Source of the DNA: Pseudomonas sichuanensis
Lineage (GTDB): Bacteria; Pseudomonadota; Gammaproteobacteria; Pseudomonadales; Pseudomonadaceae
Assembly (NCBI RefSeq): GCF_003231305.1
Contig: NZ_QKVM01000019.1
Location: 1-64,000 of the forward strand
DNA: 64,000 nt
Reading direction: 5' to 3'
Shown here: positions 8,172 to 16,093 of the stretch, piece by piece
How positions within the stretch are numbered: position 1 is the stretch's first letter
How the letters are laid out: every line of letters starts with the position of its first letter
The notes under the pieces: model-generated
What the model saw: the letters and a program-made list of their open reading frames with translations, nothing else
Databases searched by the model: none
What the model was told of the DNA's origin: nothing
Position numbers and translations under genes: made by a program

Positions 8172-9183
8172 CCCGCGTGGTAGCGCTTGGCTGCAGGCCG
8201 GCGGCGTCGGTTTCATCGCGCTGTATGCGGTGACCCTGCTGGCGGCGCTGGGCTGGCTGTTCGGCAATGTTCGCGAAATCGGCCCGGAGAACCGTGCGGT
8301 GGTGCTGCGCCTGGGCGCCGAGTCACGGGTCCAGAATGCCGGTTTGCTGCTGGCCTGGCCGCGGCCGTTCGAACAGGTGCTGATGCTGCCGTCGGCCGAC
8401 CGGGTCAGCGAGCGCCGGGTCGAGCTGCTGCTGCGCTCGGAGCTGGCGCGCAAGGCCGATCTGGACGGCAAGCTGGCCGGCGATGCCACGGCGGGCTCGG
8501 GCTACCTGCTCAGCGGTGACGCGGGCATGGTGCAACTGGACGTGCGGGTGTTCTACACAGTCAACGAGCCTTATGCCTTCACCCGTCAGGGCGAACATGT
8601 GCTGCCAGCACTGGAGCGCCTGGTTGAGCGCAGCGCGGTGCAGGTTTGCGCCTCTCGCGACATGGACGCGATCCTGGTGGCCCGCCCCGAACTGGTCGGC
8701 GCCGACAGCGGCGTTGCCGAGCGCCGTGAGCGCCTGCGGGGCGACCTGCAGCAAGGCATCAACCAACGCCTGGCGGCGCTCAAGGCGGCCGGTGGCGAAC
8801 TGGGCATCGAGGTGGTGCGGGTGGATGTGCAGTCCTCACTGCCCGTGGCGGCAGTGAACGCCTTCAACGCCGTGCTCACCGCCAGCCAGCAGGTCGAGCA
8901 GGCGATCGCCAGCGCGCGCAACGACGCCGCGCTGCAGTTGCAGCAGGCCACTCAGGCCGCTGACCACACCCAGCAAGTGGCCCAGGCCGAGGGGCGTGAG
9001 CGGGTGTCCGGCGCCCAGGCCAGCACGGCGACCATCGTTGGGCTGGGCGGTCAGCAGAGCCCGGACCTGCTGCTGCGCCTGTACCGCGAACGTATTCCCG
9101 CCATTCTGTCCCACGCGGGCAGTGTGACCACCGTCGACCCCGGCGATGCCGGGCGCATGATCCTGGAAGGCCCGAAACCATGA
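8164..9183 (+). CDS. HflK-like SPFH membrane protein
   Basis: This is the third SPFH protein of the operon, about 339 residues. It has one transmembrane helix near the N-terminus (about residues 14-36), then the SPFH entry REIGPENRAVVLRLG and a helical tail rich in Gln and Ala that ends close to the C-terminus. Both ATG 8158 and ATG 8164 are possible. I prefer 8164 because GGGG sits 7 bases before it. It overlaps the preceding gene by 8 bases, and its stop overlaps the start of the ATPase gene (ATGA), so the four genes are almost certainly one transcript. It looks like a divergent HflK partner for the HflC-like protein. Confidence 0.8.
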   Translation: MTNPRGSAWLQAGGVGFIALYAVTLLAALGWLFGNVREIGPENRAVVLRLGAESRVQNAGLLLAWPRPFEQVLMLPSADRVSERRVELLLRSELARKADLDGKLAGDATAGSGYLLSGDAGMVQLDVRVFYTVNEPYAFTRQGEHVLPALERLVERSAVQVCASRDMDAILVARPELVGADSGVAERRERLRGDLQQGINQRLAALKAAGGELGIEVVRVDVQSSLPVAAVNAFNAVLTASQQVEQAIASARNDAALQLQQATQAADHTQQVAQAEGRERVSGAQASTATIVGLGGQQSPDLLLRLYRERIPAILSHAGSVTTVDPGDAGRMILEGPKP

Positions 9184-11108
9184 GTACTCACCACCACGGC
9201 CATCACCACCATGGCCATGTGCATCTCACGGCAGGGCTGTTGTCCAGCGACGAGCGTCGCCAGGCCGCCCGCCAGCTGACCCTGGCCATGCTTGCCCTCG
9301 GCCTGCTCGGGTTGGGCCTGGCCTGGCGTTGGCTGGCCCCGGCCCAGGAGGGCGTGGCGCAGCTTCTGCTGGGCTGCGCCTCGCTGCTGGTGGCGGTGCC
9401 GGTGCTGCGCTCGGCCTGGTTCAGCCTGCGCCAGCCAAGCCTGCATGGCATCACCGACCAACTGATCGGCCTGGCCATGCTCGGCGCCTGGGCCACCGGT
9501 GACCTGGCCACTGCCGCACTGCTACCGGTCATCATGATCTTCGGCCACGTGCTGGAAGAGCGCAGCGTGCTCGGCTCGCAAGAGGCGATCGAGGCCCTGG
9601 GGCGCCTGACCCGCAGCCAGGCGCGTCTGATCGGCGCCGATGACCAGGTTCGCGAGGTCGACAATGCCAGCCTGGTGCCAGGCGATCAGGTGGAAGTGCG
9701 TGCCGGCGACCGGATACCGGCCGATGGCCGGGTGCTAGAGGGCCATGCCAGCCTGGATACCGCGCCGATCACCGGTGAGGGCGTGCCTCAGGATGTGCAG
9801 GCCGGCGCGGCGGTGCATGGGGGGGCGATCAACCTCGATGGCCTGTTGCGCATTGAAGTCACCCGCGTAGGCGACGACTCCACACTGGGCAAGGTCATCG
9901 CCCTGATGCAGCGCGCCGAGCAGGCCAAGCCACCGATCACCCGCTTGCTCGAGCGCTATGCCGGGCGTTATCTGCTGCTGGTGTTGCTGATCGCCGCCGC
10001 CACCTGGTTCATCACCGCCGATGCCCAGGCGATGCTCGCCGTTCTGGTGGCTGCCTGCCCCTGTGCGCTGGTGCTGTCGGCGCCGGCCACCGCCGTGGCC
10101 GGGATTGCCGTTGCCGCGCGGCACGGCATCCTGATCCGCGGCTCGGCGTTTCTTGAGGAACTTGCCGACCTGACCTCGTTGGTGATCGACAAGACTGGCA
10201 CGCTCACCCACGGCAGCCTGCACCTGCAGCGGATATTGTGCAGTGCATCGGCGTGGCCTGATGACAAGGTCAAACGCCTGGCGGCGAGCCTCGGCACCGC
10301 CAGCAGCCACCCGGTCAGCCGTGCCTTGGCCGGGCTGGTCAGCCACGATCGGCTACTGGCCCTGAGCGATCTGCGCGAACGCCAGGGTTTCGGCGTGTTG
10401 GCCCGCACCGCCGATGGCGAAGCCGCGCTGGGGCGCCCGGAGCTGTTCCAGCAACTGGGCATCGCCATGCCTGCGGTGCCGGCCCATGACGGCCCGATCG
10501 CCGGGTTGGCCCTGGATGGCCGCTTCGTGGCCTGGCTGTTGCTGGCCGACAACCTGCGCGCCGAAGCCGCCGAGGCCATGACGCAACTGCGCGAGCTGGG
10601 GTTGGGGCGGCAACTGCTGCTGACCGGCGACCGGCAGAGCGTGGCTGATGCCGTTGCTGCGCAAACCGGGATCGGCAGTGTGGTCGCCCAGGCGCTGCCG
10701 CACGACAAGCTGCAGCACGTCAATCAGGAGCTGCAGGCCGGCTTCCGGCCGCTGGTGGTGGGCGATGGCATCAACGATTCTTTGGCGCTCAAGGCGGGTG
10801 TGGTCGGTGTGGCCATGGGCGTGGGCGGCAGCGATATCGCCATGGCTGCGGCCGATATCGTGCTGATCAACCCCGACCTGCGCCGGTTGGGTACCTGTGT
10901 CCGCTTGAGCCGCTTGTGCCGACGTACCCTGCAATGGAATGTGTTGATTGGGTTGGGCTGGACTTTGGGGATCATCGCTGCGGCGGCGTTCGGGCTGTTG
11001 GGGGCGGCTGGGGCGATGATTGCGGCGGTGTTGCACAACTTCAGTACTTTGTTGGTGTTGGGGAATGCTGGGCGGTTGTTGCGGTATGACGAGAGGGGGG
11101 TGGACTGA
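9180..11108 (+). CDS. P1B-type heavy-metal-transporting ATPase with His-rich N-terminus
   Basis: This 642-residue metal-transport ATPase has the CPC permeation motif (about residues 292-294), the phosphorylation site DKTGTLT (about 337), SSHPVS in the nucleotide domain and GDGIND (about 528). The last helices carry HNFSTLLVLGNAGRLLR. There is no N-terminal CxxC metal-binding domain. Instead the protein begins with a tract of histidines in the first 15 residues, pointing to zinc, cobalt or nickel and not copper(I). It sits in the inner membrane and probably exports or distributes the metal. It is translationally coupled to the third SPFH gene. The exact metal cannot be read from the sequence. 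Confidence 0.9.
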   Translation: MSTHHHGHHHHGHVHLTAGLLSSDERRQAARQLTLAMLALGLLGLGLAWRWLAPAQEGVAQLLLGCASLLVAVPVLRSAWFSLRQPSLHGITDQLIGLAMLGAWATGDLATAALLPVIMIFGHVLEERSVLGSQEAIEALGRLTRSQARLIGADDQVREVDNASLVPGDQVEVRAGDRIPADGRVLEGHASLDTAPITGEGVPQDVQAGAAVHGGAINLDGLLRIEVTRVGDDSTLGKVIALMQRAEQAKPPITRLLERYAGRYLLLVLLIAAATWFITADAQAMLAVLVAACPCALVLSAPATAVAGIAVAARHGILIRGSAFLEELADLTSLVIDKTGTLTHGSLHLQRILCSASAWPDDKVKRLAASLGTASSHPVSRALAGLVSHDRLLALSDLRERQGFGVLARTADGEAALGRPELFQQLGIAMPAVPAHDGPIAGLALDGRFVAWLLLADNLRAEAAEAMTQLRELGLGRQLLLTGDRQSVADAVAAQTGIGSVVAQALPHDKLQHVNQELQAGFRPLVVGDGINDSLALKAGVVGVAMGVGGSDIAMAAADIVLINPDLRRLGTCVRLSRLCRRTLQWNVLIGLGWTLGIIAAAAFGLLGAAGAMIAAVLHNFSTLLVLGNAGRLLRYDERGVD

Positions 11109-11163
11109 AGATTGGGTGAAGGCCACCAAGTGCCTGGCGGTGTTTTTGTAGCGACCTCAAGAC

Positions 11164-11409
11164 CGAGCGCCGCCCGCGCGGCGCATCGCGGGACAAGCCC
11201 GCTCCCACATCTGTTTCGGGCCAGTCTTTCCTGTGCCATTACCTGGTCCGCCTTGTTGGTACGACGCGGTTTTGGCGTGGTCGCTAATGCTGCTCCACAT
11301 GACTCAAGACATGCACCAAGGCAGGCGCCGATACTTTCACAGAAATAATTGGCCCGAAACAGATGTGGGAGCGGGCTTGTCCCGCGATGCGCCGCGCGGG
11401 CGGCGCTCG
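11164..11409. repeat. 60-bp perfect inverted repeat (REP doublet)
   Basis: Positions 11164-11223 and 11350-11409 are exact reverse complements over 60 bp, separated by 126 bp. Each arm contains the Pseudomonas REP core GTGGGAGCGGGCTTGTCCCG followed by a GC-rich palindromic extension. Two head-to-head REPs form a REPIN-like unit, which in this genus is mobilised by RAYT transposases acting in trans. No transposase gene is nearby. Confidence 0.85.
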
Positions 11410-11506
11410 ATCTCACAGGCGCTGCAAAATCACCGGTGAACACCTGGTGGCCTTCACTCAATCTCCCGCCAGGCACCTGGCAGCCTTCCCCCAACCCCAA
11501 GCCCAT

Positions 11507-11542
11507 AAAAAAGCCCGGAGCAGGTTCAACCCTGGCCCGGGC
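11507..11542 (-). terminator. Rho-independent terminator of the reductase gene
   Basis: On the minus strand GCCCGG and CCGGGC form a stem around a loop of about 18 bases that can itself fold. A run of six T follows. It lies 30 bp beyond the stop of the leftward gene at 11572. Confidence 0.7.
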
Positions 11543-11571
11543 AAGCGCGTGTGACGGAGCAGAATGACGAG

Positions 11572-12729
11572 TTACTTGAAATCCGCCTGCATCTGGGTGG
11601 CAATGCTCACCCCATTGGACGACCTGACGCACACATCCAGGTAGTCAGTGAAACGCGGCGGCACAGCGATGCCTTCTTCCAGCAACCGGCTGTTGTCGAA
11701 CAGGTAGTTCAGATCAGCGAAACCGCTGTACAAGCGCAGCGCGCGCAGCACCAGGCGCGGGTTGGCAGGCCCGATACGGGTGGCAAAGCTGCCGGCCAGG
11801 GACTTGAGGTCATCCACATCGACCTTGCGATAACGCTCGCCAACCGGCTCGGCACCGTTGGCCTGGGCAAACGCCTGGTCGATCTCGGCAAAGGTGCAGG
11901 CCGAGCTGTGGCCGGCGGAGATGTGGTACAGGTCGTGGTTGAGCTGGGGCTTGCGTGCCAGGCCGATCAGCGCCTCGGCGCAGTAGTCGACCGGGACCAC
12001 GTCGATCTGCTCGTCGAGCCCGCAGGTGAAACTCTCCAGCGCAAAGCCCATGCGGAACACCCAGAAGATGCTGCCCGATGCCTGGCAGCCGAGGCTGCTG
12101 TGGCCGACCACGATGGACGGGCGCGCCACCACCAGCGGTAGGCCTGGCAGCTCTTCGCGCATGCGCCGCTCGATCTCGGCCTTCGAGGCGGTGTAGTCCA
12201 CCAGTTGCTGCTCGGCCTCGGGGAACTCCCACGACTCGCTGATCGGCGACTCGCGCTGCGGGCCGCAGCTCATCGCCGTGCCTACATGCAGGAAACGCTT
12301 CAGGCGCGCGGAGCGGCTGAGCACGTCGGCGAAGGCGTAGGTGCCCTCGACATTGACCGGCCAGATGGTCGGGTTCTTCGAGAACGAGGCCACGGCGGCG
12401 CAGTTGATCACCCGGTCGAACTGCATCAGGCGCGGGGTTTGCCCGTCCAGCCAGGAGGTGTCGAGCAAGTCGCCACAAAGGATCTGCGATTCTTCCAGTG
12501 CCAGGCAGTCGGCCTGGCTGACGCCATGTTGGCGCAGGTTGGCGCGCAGGCGTTCGAGGCCTTGCGCGGGCGTGTCACCGCGTACCAGGAAGGCGAGGGT
12601 GGGGCCCTGGCCGTCGGCAATCAGCTGGGCGGCGACCGACCCACCGAGGAAACCCGTGGCGCCGGTCAACAGGATGTGCTCGCTCGAATCGGCGGCGGTG
12701 AAAACTTCACCGTGGTTAATTGCGTTCAT
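11572..12729 (-). CDS. NAD(P)-dependent reductase of the thioester reductase / fatty acyl-CoA reductase family
   Basis: This 385-residue extended short-chain reductase has a Rossmann nucleotide-binding motif LLTGATGFLGGSV (about residues 20-32) and a catalytic YTASK (Y-x-x-x-K). Its overall layout is that of the NAD_binding_4 domain that reduces carrier-protein or CoA thioesters to aldehydes or alcohols. No adenylation or carrier domain is attached, so it acts as a stand-alone enzyme. The start at 12729 has GAGG 6 bases upstream. It is monocistronic, with its own terminator and a long AT-rich upstream region. The neighbouring exopolysaccharide operon contains a free carrier protein and adenylating enzyme, so a functional link is possible but unproven. 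Confidence 0.8.
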   Translation of the reverse strand: MNAINHGEVFTAADSSEHILLTGATGFLGGSVAAQLIADGQGPTLAFLVRGDTPAQGLERLRANLRQHGVSQADCLALEESQILCGDLLDTSWLDGQTPRLMQFDRVINCAAVASFSKNPTIWPVNVEGTYAFADVLSRSARLKRFLHVGTAMSCGPQRESPISESWEFPEAEQQLVDYTASKAEIERRMREELPGLPLVVARPSIVVGHSSLGCQASGSIFWVFRMGFALESFTCGLDEQIDVVPVDYCAEALIGLARKPQLNHDLYHISAGHSSACTFAEIDQAFAQANGAEPVGERYRKVDVDDLKSLAGSFATRIGPANPRLVLRALRLYSGFADLNYLFDNSRLLEEGIAVPPRFTDYLDVCVRSSNGVSIATQMQADFK

Positions 12730-13326
12730 GGTTTACCTCGGGGGATAGGGTGACGCGCATTTGAAGTGATGCAATGTCAACGTAATGTGAATACGGCGTA
12801 AGTAATAAGTTGGTGCGTCAGTTTGGCGGGCTGTTCGGTCAACTTTAAAAGCGGGCCTGAATAATCGGCGAAAAATGAGCAGGCTGCCGAAAGGCTTGCA
12901 GGGCATGGCGTGCAGCGTGCTGGGGGCTATTGTCCATGCCGAGGTTTGACTTTTCAATCACGCAGATGAGCGTGATGTGCGTGTTTGTGTGAAACAATTT
13001 TAATAAGTGTGAAAGACCGTAAGCTTTCATGAATGAACATGTAATTTTGTTTAAGTTTGAAAGGCTTCAGGTTTTGTTCAGGTAGTTAATTTGTATATGT
13101 GCTAATGCAGGGGTCCGGGTATTGGCAGTTTGGCCAACTCGACGACCGCTCACGCGCAGGGAGTACAAATGTGCTCTGCGCGGGATGACGCCACACCGTG
13201 GCTGTTCAATCACGCAAACCCGCACGAGCGCATGGACGTCTTGACCCGCATCACAGCGCCAGCCATCGGTGACGATTTAAGGTAGGCTGCTGCGTTCCAG
13301 CACCACGTCACGAAAAGGACCTCACC
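12730..13326. other. AT-rich intergenic region
   Basis: About 600 bp lie between two divergent genes. The first 350 bp are clearly lower in GC than the surroundings and probably hold the reductase promoter and regulator sites. A short palindrome (ATCACGC and GCGTGAT, 6-bp loop) lies at 12957-12976. One very short open frame at 13169-13285 is listed separately. I see no RNA gene. Confidence 0.6.
13169..13285 (+). CDS. possible 38-residue small protein
   Basis: A short open frame starts at ATG 13169 with GGGAG 6 bases upstream and ends in TAG 42 bp before the DUF4434 start. The predicted product is hydrophilic, with no signal peptide or membrane segment. I do not recognise it. The ribosome-binding site is the only real support, and it may be chance. 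Confidence 0.22.
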   Translation: MCSARDDATPWLFNHANPHERMDVLTRITAPAIGDDLR

Positions 13327-14298
13327 ATTTCCGTTCCCACCCTCAGCCGCCGCAGCCTGCTATGCCTGCTGGCCACCGCGCCCATCCTCGCCAGCCTGCC
13401 GGGCTGCACCCGTTCCACCGGCCTGCAGGGCAGCTTCCTGCAACTGTGGAAAAGCCACGCCGACCTCAACCCGCAGCAATGGCGCCAGCGCCTGGCGGCC
13501 ATGGCCGACATGGGCTGCCGCACGGTGACGCTGCAGTGGGTCGGGCTGATCGGCGGGCAATCGCCGTGGATGATCCCCGAGGACATGCTGCGCAACGTCT
13601 TCGACATCGCCCATGACGAGGGCATGCAGGTACAAGTCGGGCTGCCGTTTGACAATGCCTGGTGGCAGGCGCTGTCGGCAGACGCGCAGGGGCAGGCGCA
13701 GTTCTTCGCCAAGGCCCTGGGCGAGGCGCAGGGCTACATGGCTGCTGCGCCCTGGCCGCAGCACCGCGCCTTTGCCGGCTGGTACATCCCCTACGAGCTG
13801 GAGCAGTACCACTGGGCCAGCGCCGACAGCCAGCAGCGCCTGGCCGCCTGGTTGACGGCGATGTCTGCCAGCACCCGGCAGCACAGTGACTGCGTCCCGT
13901 CGATTTCCACCTACCACAGCGTGCTGCCCACCGAGGGTTCGCTGCTGCAGCTATGGCGCACGCTGCTCGACAGCACCGCGTTGCGGCCGGTGGTGCAGGA
14001 TGGCGTCGGTGTGGCCGGCTGGGCCAACCTGCAGGCCATCGAACCGCTGCTGCTGGAGCTGCGCCGGCGCAAGGTGCCATTCGATGTGGTGGTGGAGTTG
14101 TTCGAGCAGTTGCCGTCGGAAAAAAACGACGGCACCGACTTCAAGGCACGTTCGGCGGATTACGCCCGGGTACAGCGGCAGTTGGAGTGGGCCCGCACCA
14201 CGGGCGCCGAGCAGGTCGTGGCGTTTGCCCTCGACCCGTGGGCGCTGGGGGATGACCCGCGCGCCCGCAGGTTGCGTGAGGATTGGCTGCGCGGCTGA
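13327..14298 (+). CDS. DUF4434 lipoprotein (glycoside-hydrolase-like), apparent ATT start
   Basis: The frame encodes about 323 residues. It begins with a signal sequence carrying a twin-arginine-like SRRSLL and a lipobox LPGC, then a DUF4434-type TIM-barrel domain that starts near GSFLQLW. The only in-frame start with a ribosome-binding site is ATT at 13327, with AAGGA 7-8 bases upstream. No ATG, GTG or TTG occurs between the upstream stop at 13270 and the signal peptide. An internal ATG at 13501 would remove the signal and the first barrel strand. DUF4434 proteins are linked to polysaccharide metabolism. The gene runs toward the exopolysaccharide operon and ends one base before its last stop codon. 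Glycan hydrolysis is inference. Confidence 0.75.
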   Translation: MSVPTLSRRSLLCLLATAPILASLPGCTRSTGLQGSFLQLWKSHADLNPQQWRQRLAAMADMGCRTVTLQWVGLIGGQSPWMIPEDMLRNVFDIAHDEGMQVQVGLPFDNAWWQALSADAQGQAQFFAKALGEAQGYMAAAPWPQHRAFAGWYIPYELEQYHWASADSQQRLAAWLTAMSASTRQHSDCVPSISTYHSVLPTEGSLLQLWRTLLDSTALRPVVQDGVGVAGWANLQAIEPLLLELRRRKVPFDVVVELFEQLPSEKNDGTDFKARSADYARVQRQLEWARTTGAEQVVAFALDPWALGDDPRARRLREDWLRG

Positions 14299-14299
14299 A

Positions 14300-15427
14300 T
14301 CAGAGGCTGCGCCCGATGATCTCGCGCATGATCTCGCTGGTGCCGCCGAAAATGCGCAGCGCCCGGGCATCGGCCCAGGCACGGCCGATACCGTACTCGC
14401 TGCTGTAGCCATAACCGCCGTGCAGCTGCAGCAGCTGGTCGAGGATCTGCCCCTGGATCTCGCTGGCATTGAGCTTGGCCATGGCCGCCACCACCGGGTC
14501 CAGGCTGCCCTCAATCAGCTGCCATGCGCAGTCGTCGAGGAACACCCGCAGCATGGTCAGCCGCGAACGGGCATCGGCGAGGATGAAGCGGTTGTGCTGG
14601 TGGTCGCTGACGCGCTTGCCGAATACCTTGCGTTCGCGGGTATAGGCCAGCGTCTGCTCGAGCATGCCCTCGGCATGGGCGGCGGCGCGCAGGGCGATGG
14701 CCAGGCGCTCGCGGGCAAGCTCGCGGCCGAGGTATTCGAAGCCTGCGTTCTCCTCGCCCAGCAGGCAGTCGGCAGGCACGCGCAGCTCGTCGAAGAACAG
14801 CTCGCAGGTGTCCTGGGCATGCTGGCCGATCTTGGCCATGGCCGGGCCCTTGCTCAGGCCCGCCAGGCCCGCCTCGACACAGAACAGCGACAGGCCGCGG
14901 GCGCCCAGGTCGGGCTCGGTGCTGGCGACCACGATGATCAGGCCGGCGTTGACGCCGTTGGTGATGAAGGTCTTCTGGCCATTGAGCACATAGTGCTCGC
15001 CGTCACGCCGGGCACGGCAGCGCACGGCCTTGAGGTCGCTGCCGGCGCCGGGCTCGGTCATGGCGATGGCGCCGATCAATTCGCCGGCGGCCATGGCCGG
15101 CAACCAGCGGTCTTTCTGTGCCGGGGTGCCGAGGTTGTACAGGTAGGGCGCGACCATGTCGGAATGGATCGAAAAGCCGATGCCCAGGCAGTTGGCCCGG
15201 GCCAGTTCCTCGATCACCACCACGGCATGGCCGAAGTCGCCATCGGCACCATAGGGGGCAGGCAGCGCCGGGCACAGCAGGCCTTGGGCGCCGGCGTCGC
15301 GCCACAGCGCGGTGGGCGTTATGCCCTCACGCTCCCAGTCGGCGTAGTGGGGCAGGATGCGTTCCTCGACAAACCGCCGGACCTGGTCGCGAAACAGCAG
15401 GTGATCGTCACGAAAGAGTGGGCGCAT
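14300..15427 (-). CDS. acyl-CoA dehydrogenase family protein
   Basis: This 375-residue flavoprotein of the acyl-CoA dehydrogenase family shows the FAD/substrate motif AMTEPGAGSDL and the C-terminal FGGTSEIMREIIGRSL. The catalytic glutamate position used by medium-chain enzymes is Gly here. A Glu within ARERLAIA matches the site used by long-chain and isovaleryl-CoA enzymes, so the protein should be active. It starts 6 bp after the AlgF-like gene and is the last gene of the exopolysaccharide operon. In that setting it may oxidise an acyl or aminoacyl group bound to the operon's carrier protein, as PltE-type enzymes do. Simple beta-oxidation is the alternative. Confidence 0.85.
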   Translation of the reverse strand: MRPLFRDDHLLFRDQVRRFVEERILPHYADWEREGITPTALWRDAGAQGLLCPALPAPYGADGDFGHAVVVIEELARANCLGIGFSIHSDMVAPYLYNLGTPAQKDRWLPAMAAGELIGAIAMTEPGAGSDLKAVRCRARRDGEHYVLNGQKTFITNGVNAGLIIVVASTEPDLGARGLSLFCVEAGLAGLSKGPAMAKIGQHAQDTCELFFDELRVPADCLLGEENAGFEYLGRELARERLAIALRAAAHAEGMLEQTLAYTRERKVFGKRVSDHQHNRFILADARSRLTMLRVFLDDCAWQLIEGSLDPVVAAMAKLNASEIQGQILDQLLQLHGGYGYSSEYGIGRAWADARALRIFGGTSEIMREIIGRSL

Positions 15428-15433
15428 GGCGGT

Positions 15434-16093
15434 TTACCGGGTGTAGGGTGCGGTGCTGCTGAGCTCGCCGCGCAGCACCGGTTGTTCGGCGCTGCCGGTG
15501 AGGAACAGCGCGTAGTGATCGCCCGGCTGCAGCTGCGGCAAGGGCAGTGGCTTGGCCTGCGCCGCGCCGCAGCCGGCGGTCAAGGTGGCGCTCACCGGGT
15601 TGATCGCCCGCGCCTGGCTGGTCTGCCGGGGCACGTCGGCGAACAGGGTCGGGCCGGCCTGCACCTGCAACTGGCCGGCAGGGCAGTCGCTGGCCAGGTT
15701 GTAGAAACGCAACTCGGCCTTCAGGGCATCGTCGCTGGCCGCGCTGTCGTCCAGCACCAGCAGCTTGCCATCGTGCAGCACCAGGCTCTGGTAGCTGTCG
15801 GCGGCCACGCTGAGGGTGCCGGCGCTCTTGCCGGCGATCAGCACGGTGAACGGCTCGCCGCCCTTGACCACGTTGTAGCTGCTGGCCAGCTGGCCGGCCG
15901 CCAGTTGCTGCGCCGGGTTATGCCCGACTTGCACCTGCACGCCGCCCGCCGCTGGCTGCAGCACGCGAACGAACGCCGAGCCAGCCGGTGGGCGCGGCGC
16001 ATACAGCTGCGCCAGCTTGCCCTCGGCCTGGGCGACGGTGGGCAGCGCGCTGCACAGCAGCAGGGCGCCTGTGAGCAGGGCGAGGGCTTTCAT
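15434..16093 (-). CDS. AlgF-like periplasmic protein of polysaccharide acylation
   Basis: This 219-residue protein has a cleavable signal peptide (MKALALLTGALLLCSALPTVAQA) and then two beta-rich halves, the architecture of alginate O-acetylation protein AlgF. Its ATG overlaps the stop of the adenylating enzyme (ATGA), so it belongs to the same transcript. A longer frame upstream is only the shadow of that enzyme. AlgF is a periplasmic adaptor between the membrane acyltransferase and the polymer-modifying esterase-fold enzymes. The same role is inferred here from the linked MBOAT and AlgJ/AlgX-like genes. Confidence 0.72.
   Translation of the reverse strand: MKALALLTGALLLCSALPTVAQAEGKLAQLYAPRPPAGSAFVRVLQPAAGGVQVQVGHNPAQQLAAGQLASSYNVVKGGEPFTVLIAGKSAGTLSVAADSYQSLVLHDGKLLVLDDSAASDDALKAELRFYNLASDCPAGQLQVQAGPTLFADVPRQTSQARAINPVSATLTAGCGAAQAKPLPLPQLQPGDHYALFLTGSAEQPVLRGELSSTAPYTR

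Larger units (their letters stand above)
11109..11571. other. non-coding interval with inverted REP structure
   Basis: This 463-bp stretch between the ATPase and the reductase holds no convincing gene. It contains a perfect 60-bp inverted repeat with further, weaker complementarity outside it (about 11112-11150 against 11415-11460). It also contains a partial tandem copy of the outer motif near 11469-11495 and the terminator of the leftward reductase gene. Confidence 0.8.

Noticed and set aside
10724..11632. 302-codon leftward frame across the ATPase end and the inverted repeat
   Set aside because: The middle part is a translation of the REP repeat (the same peptide appears on the other strand from the other arm), so it is not a protein gene.
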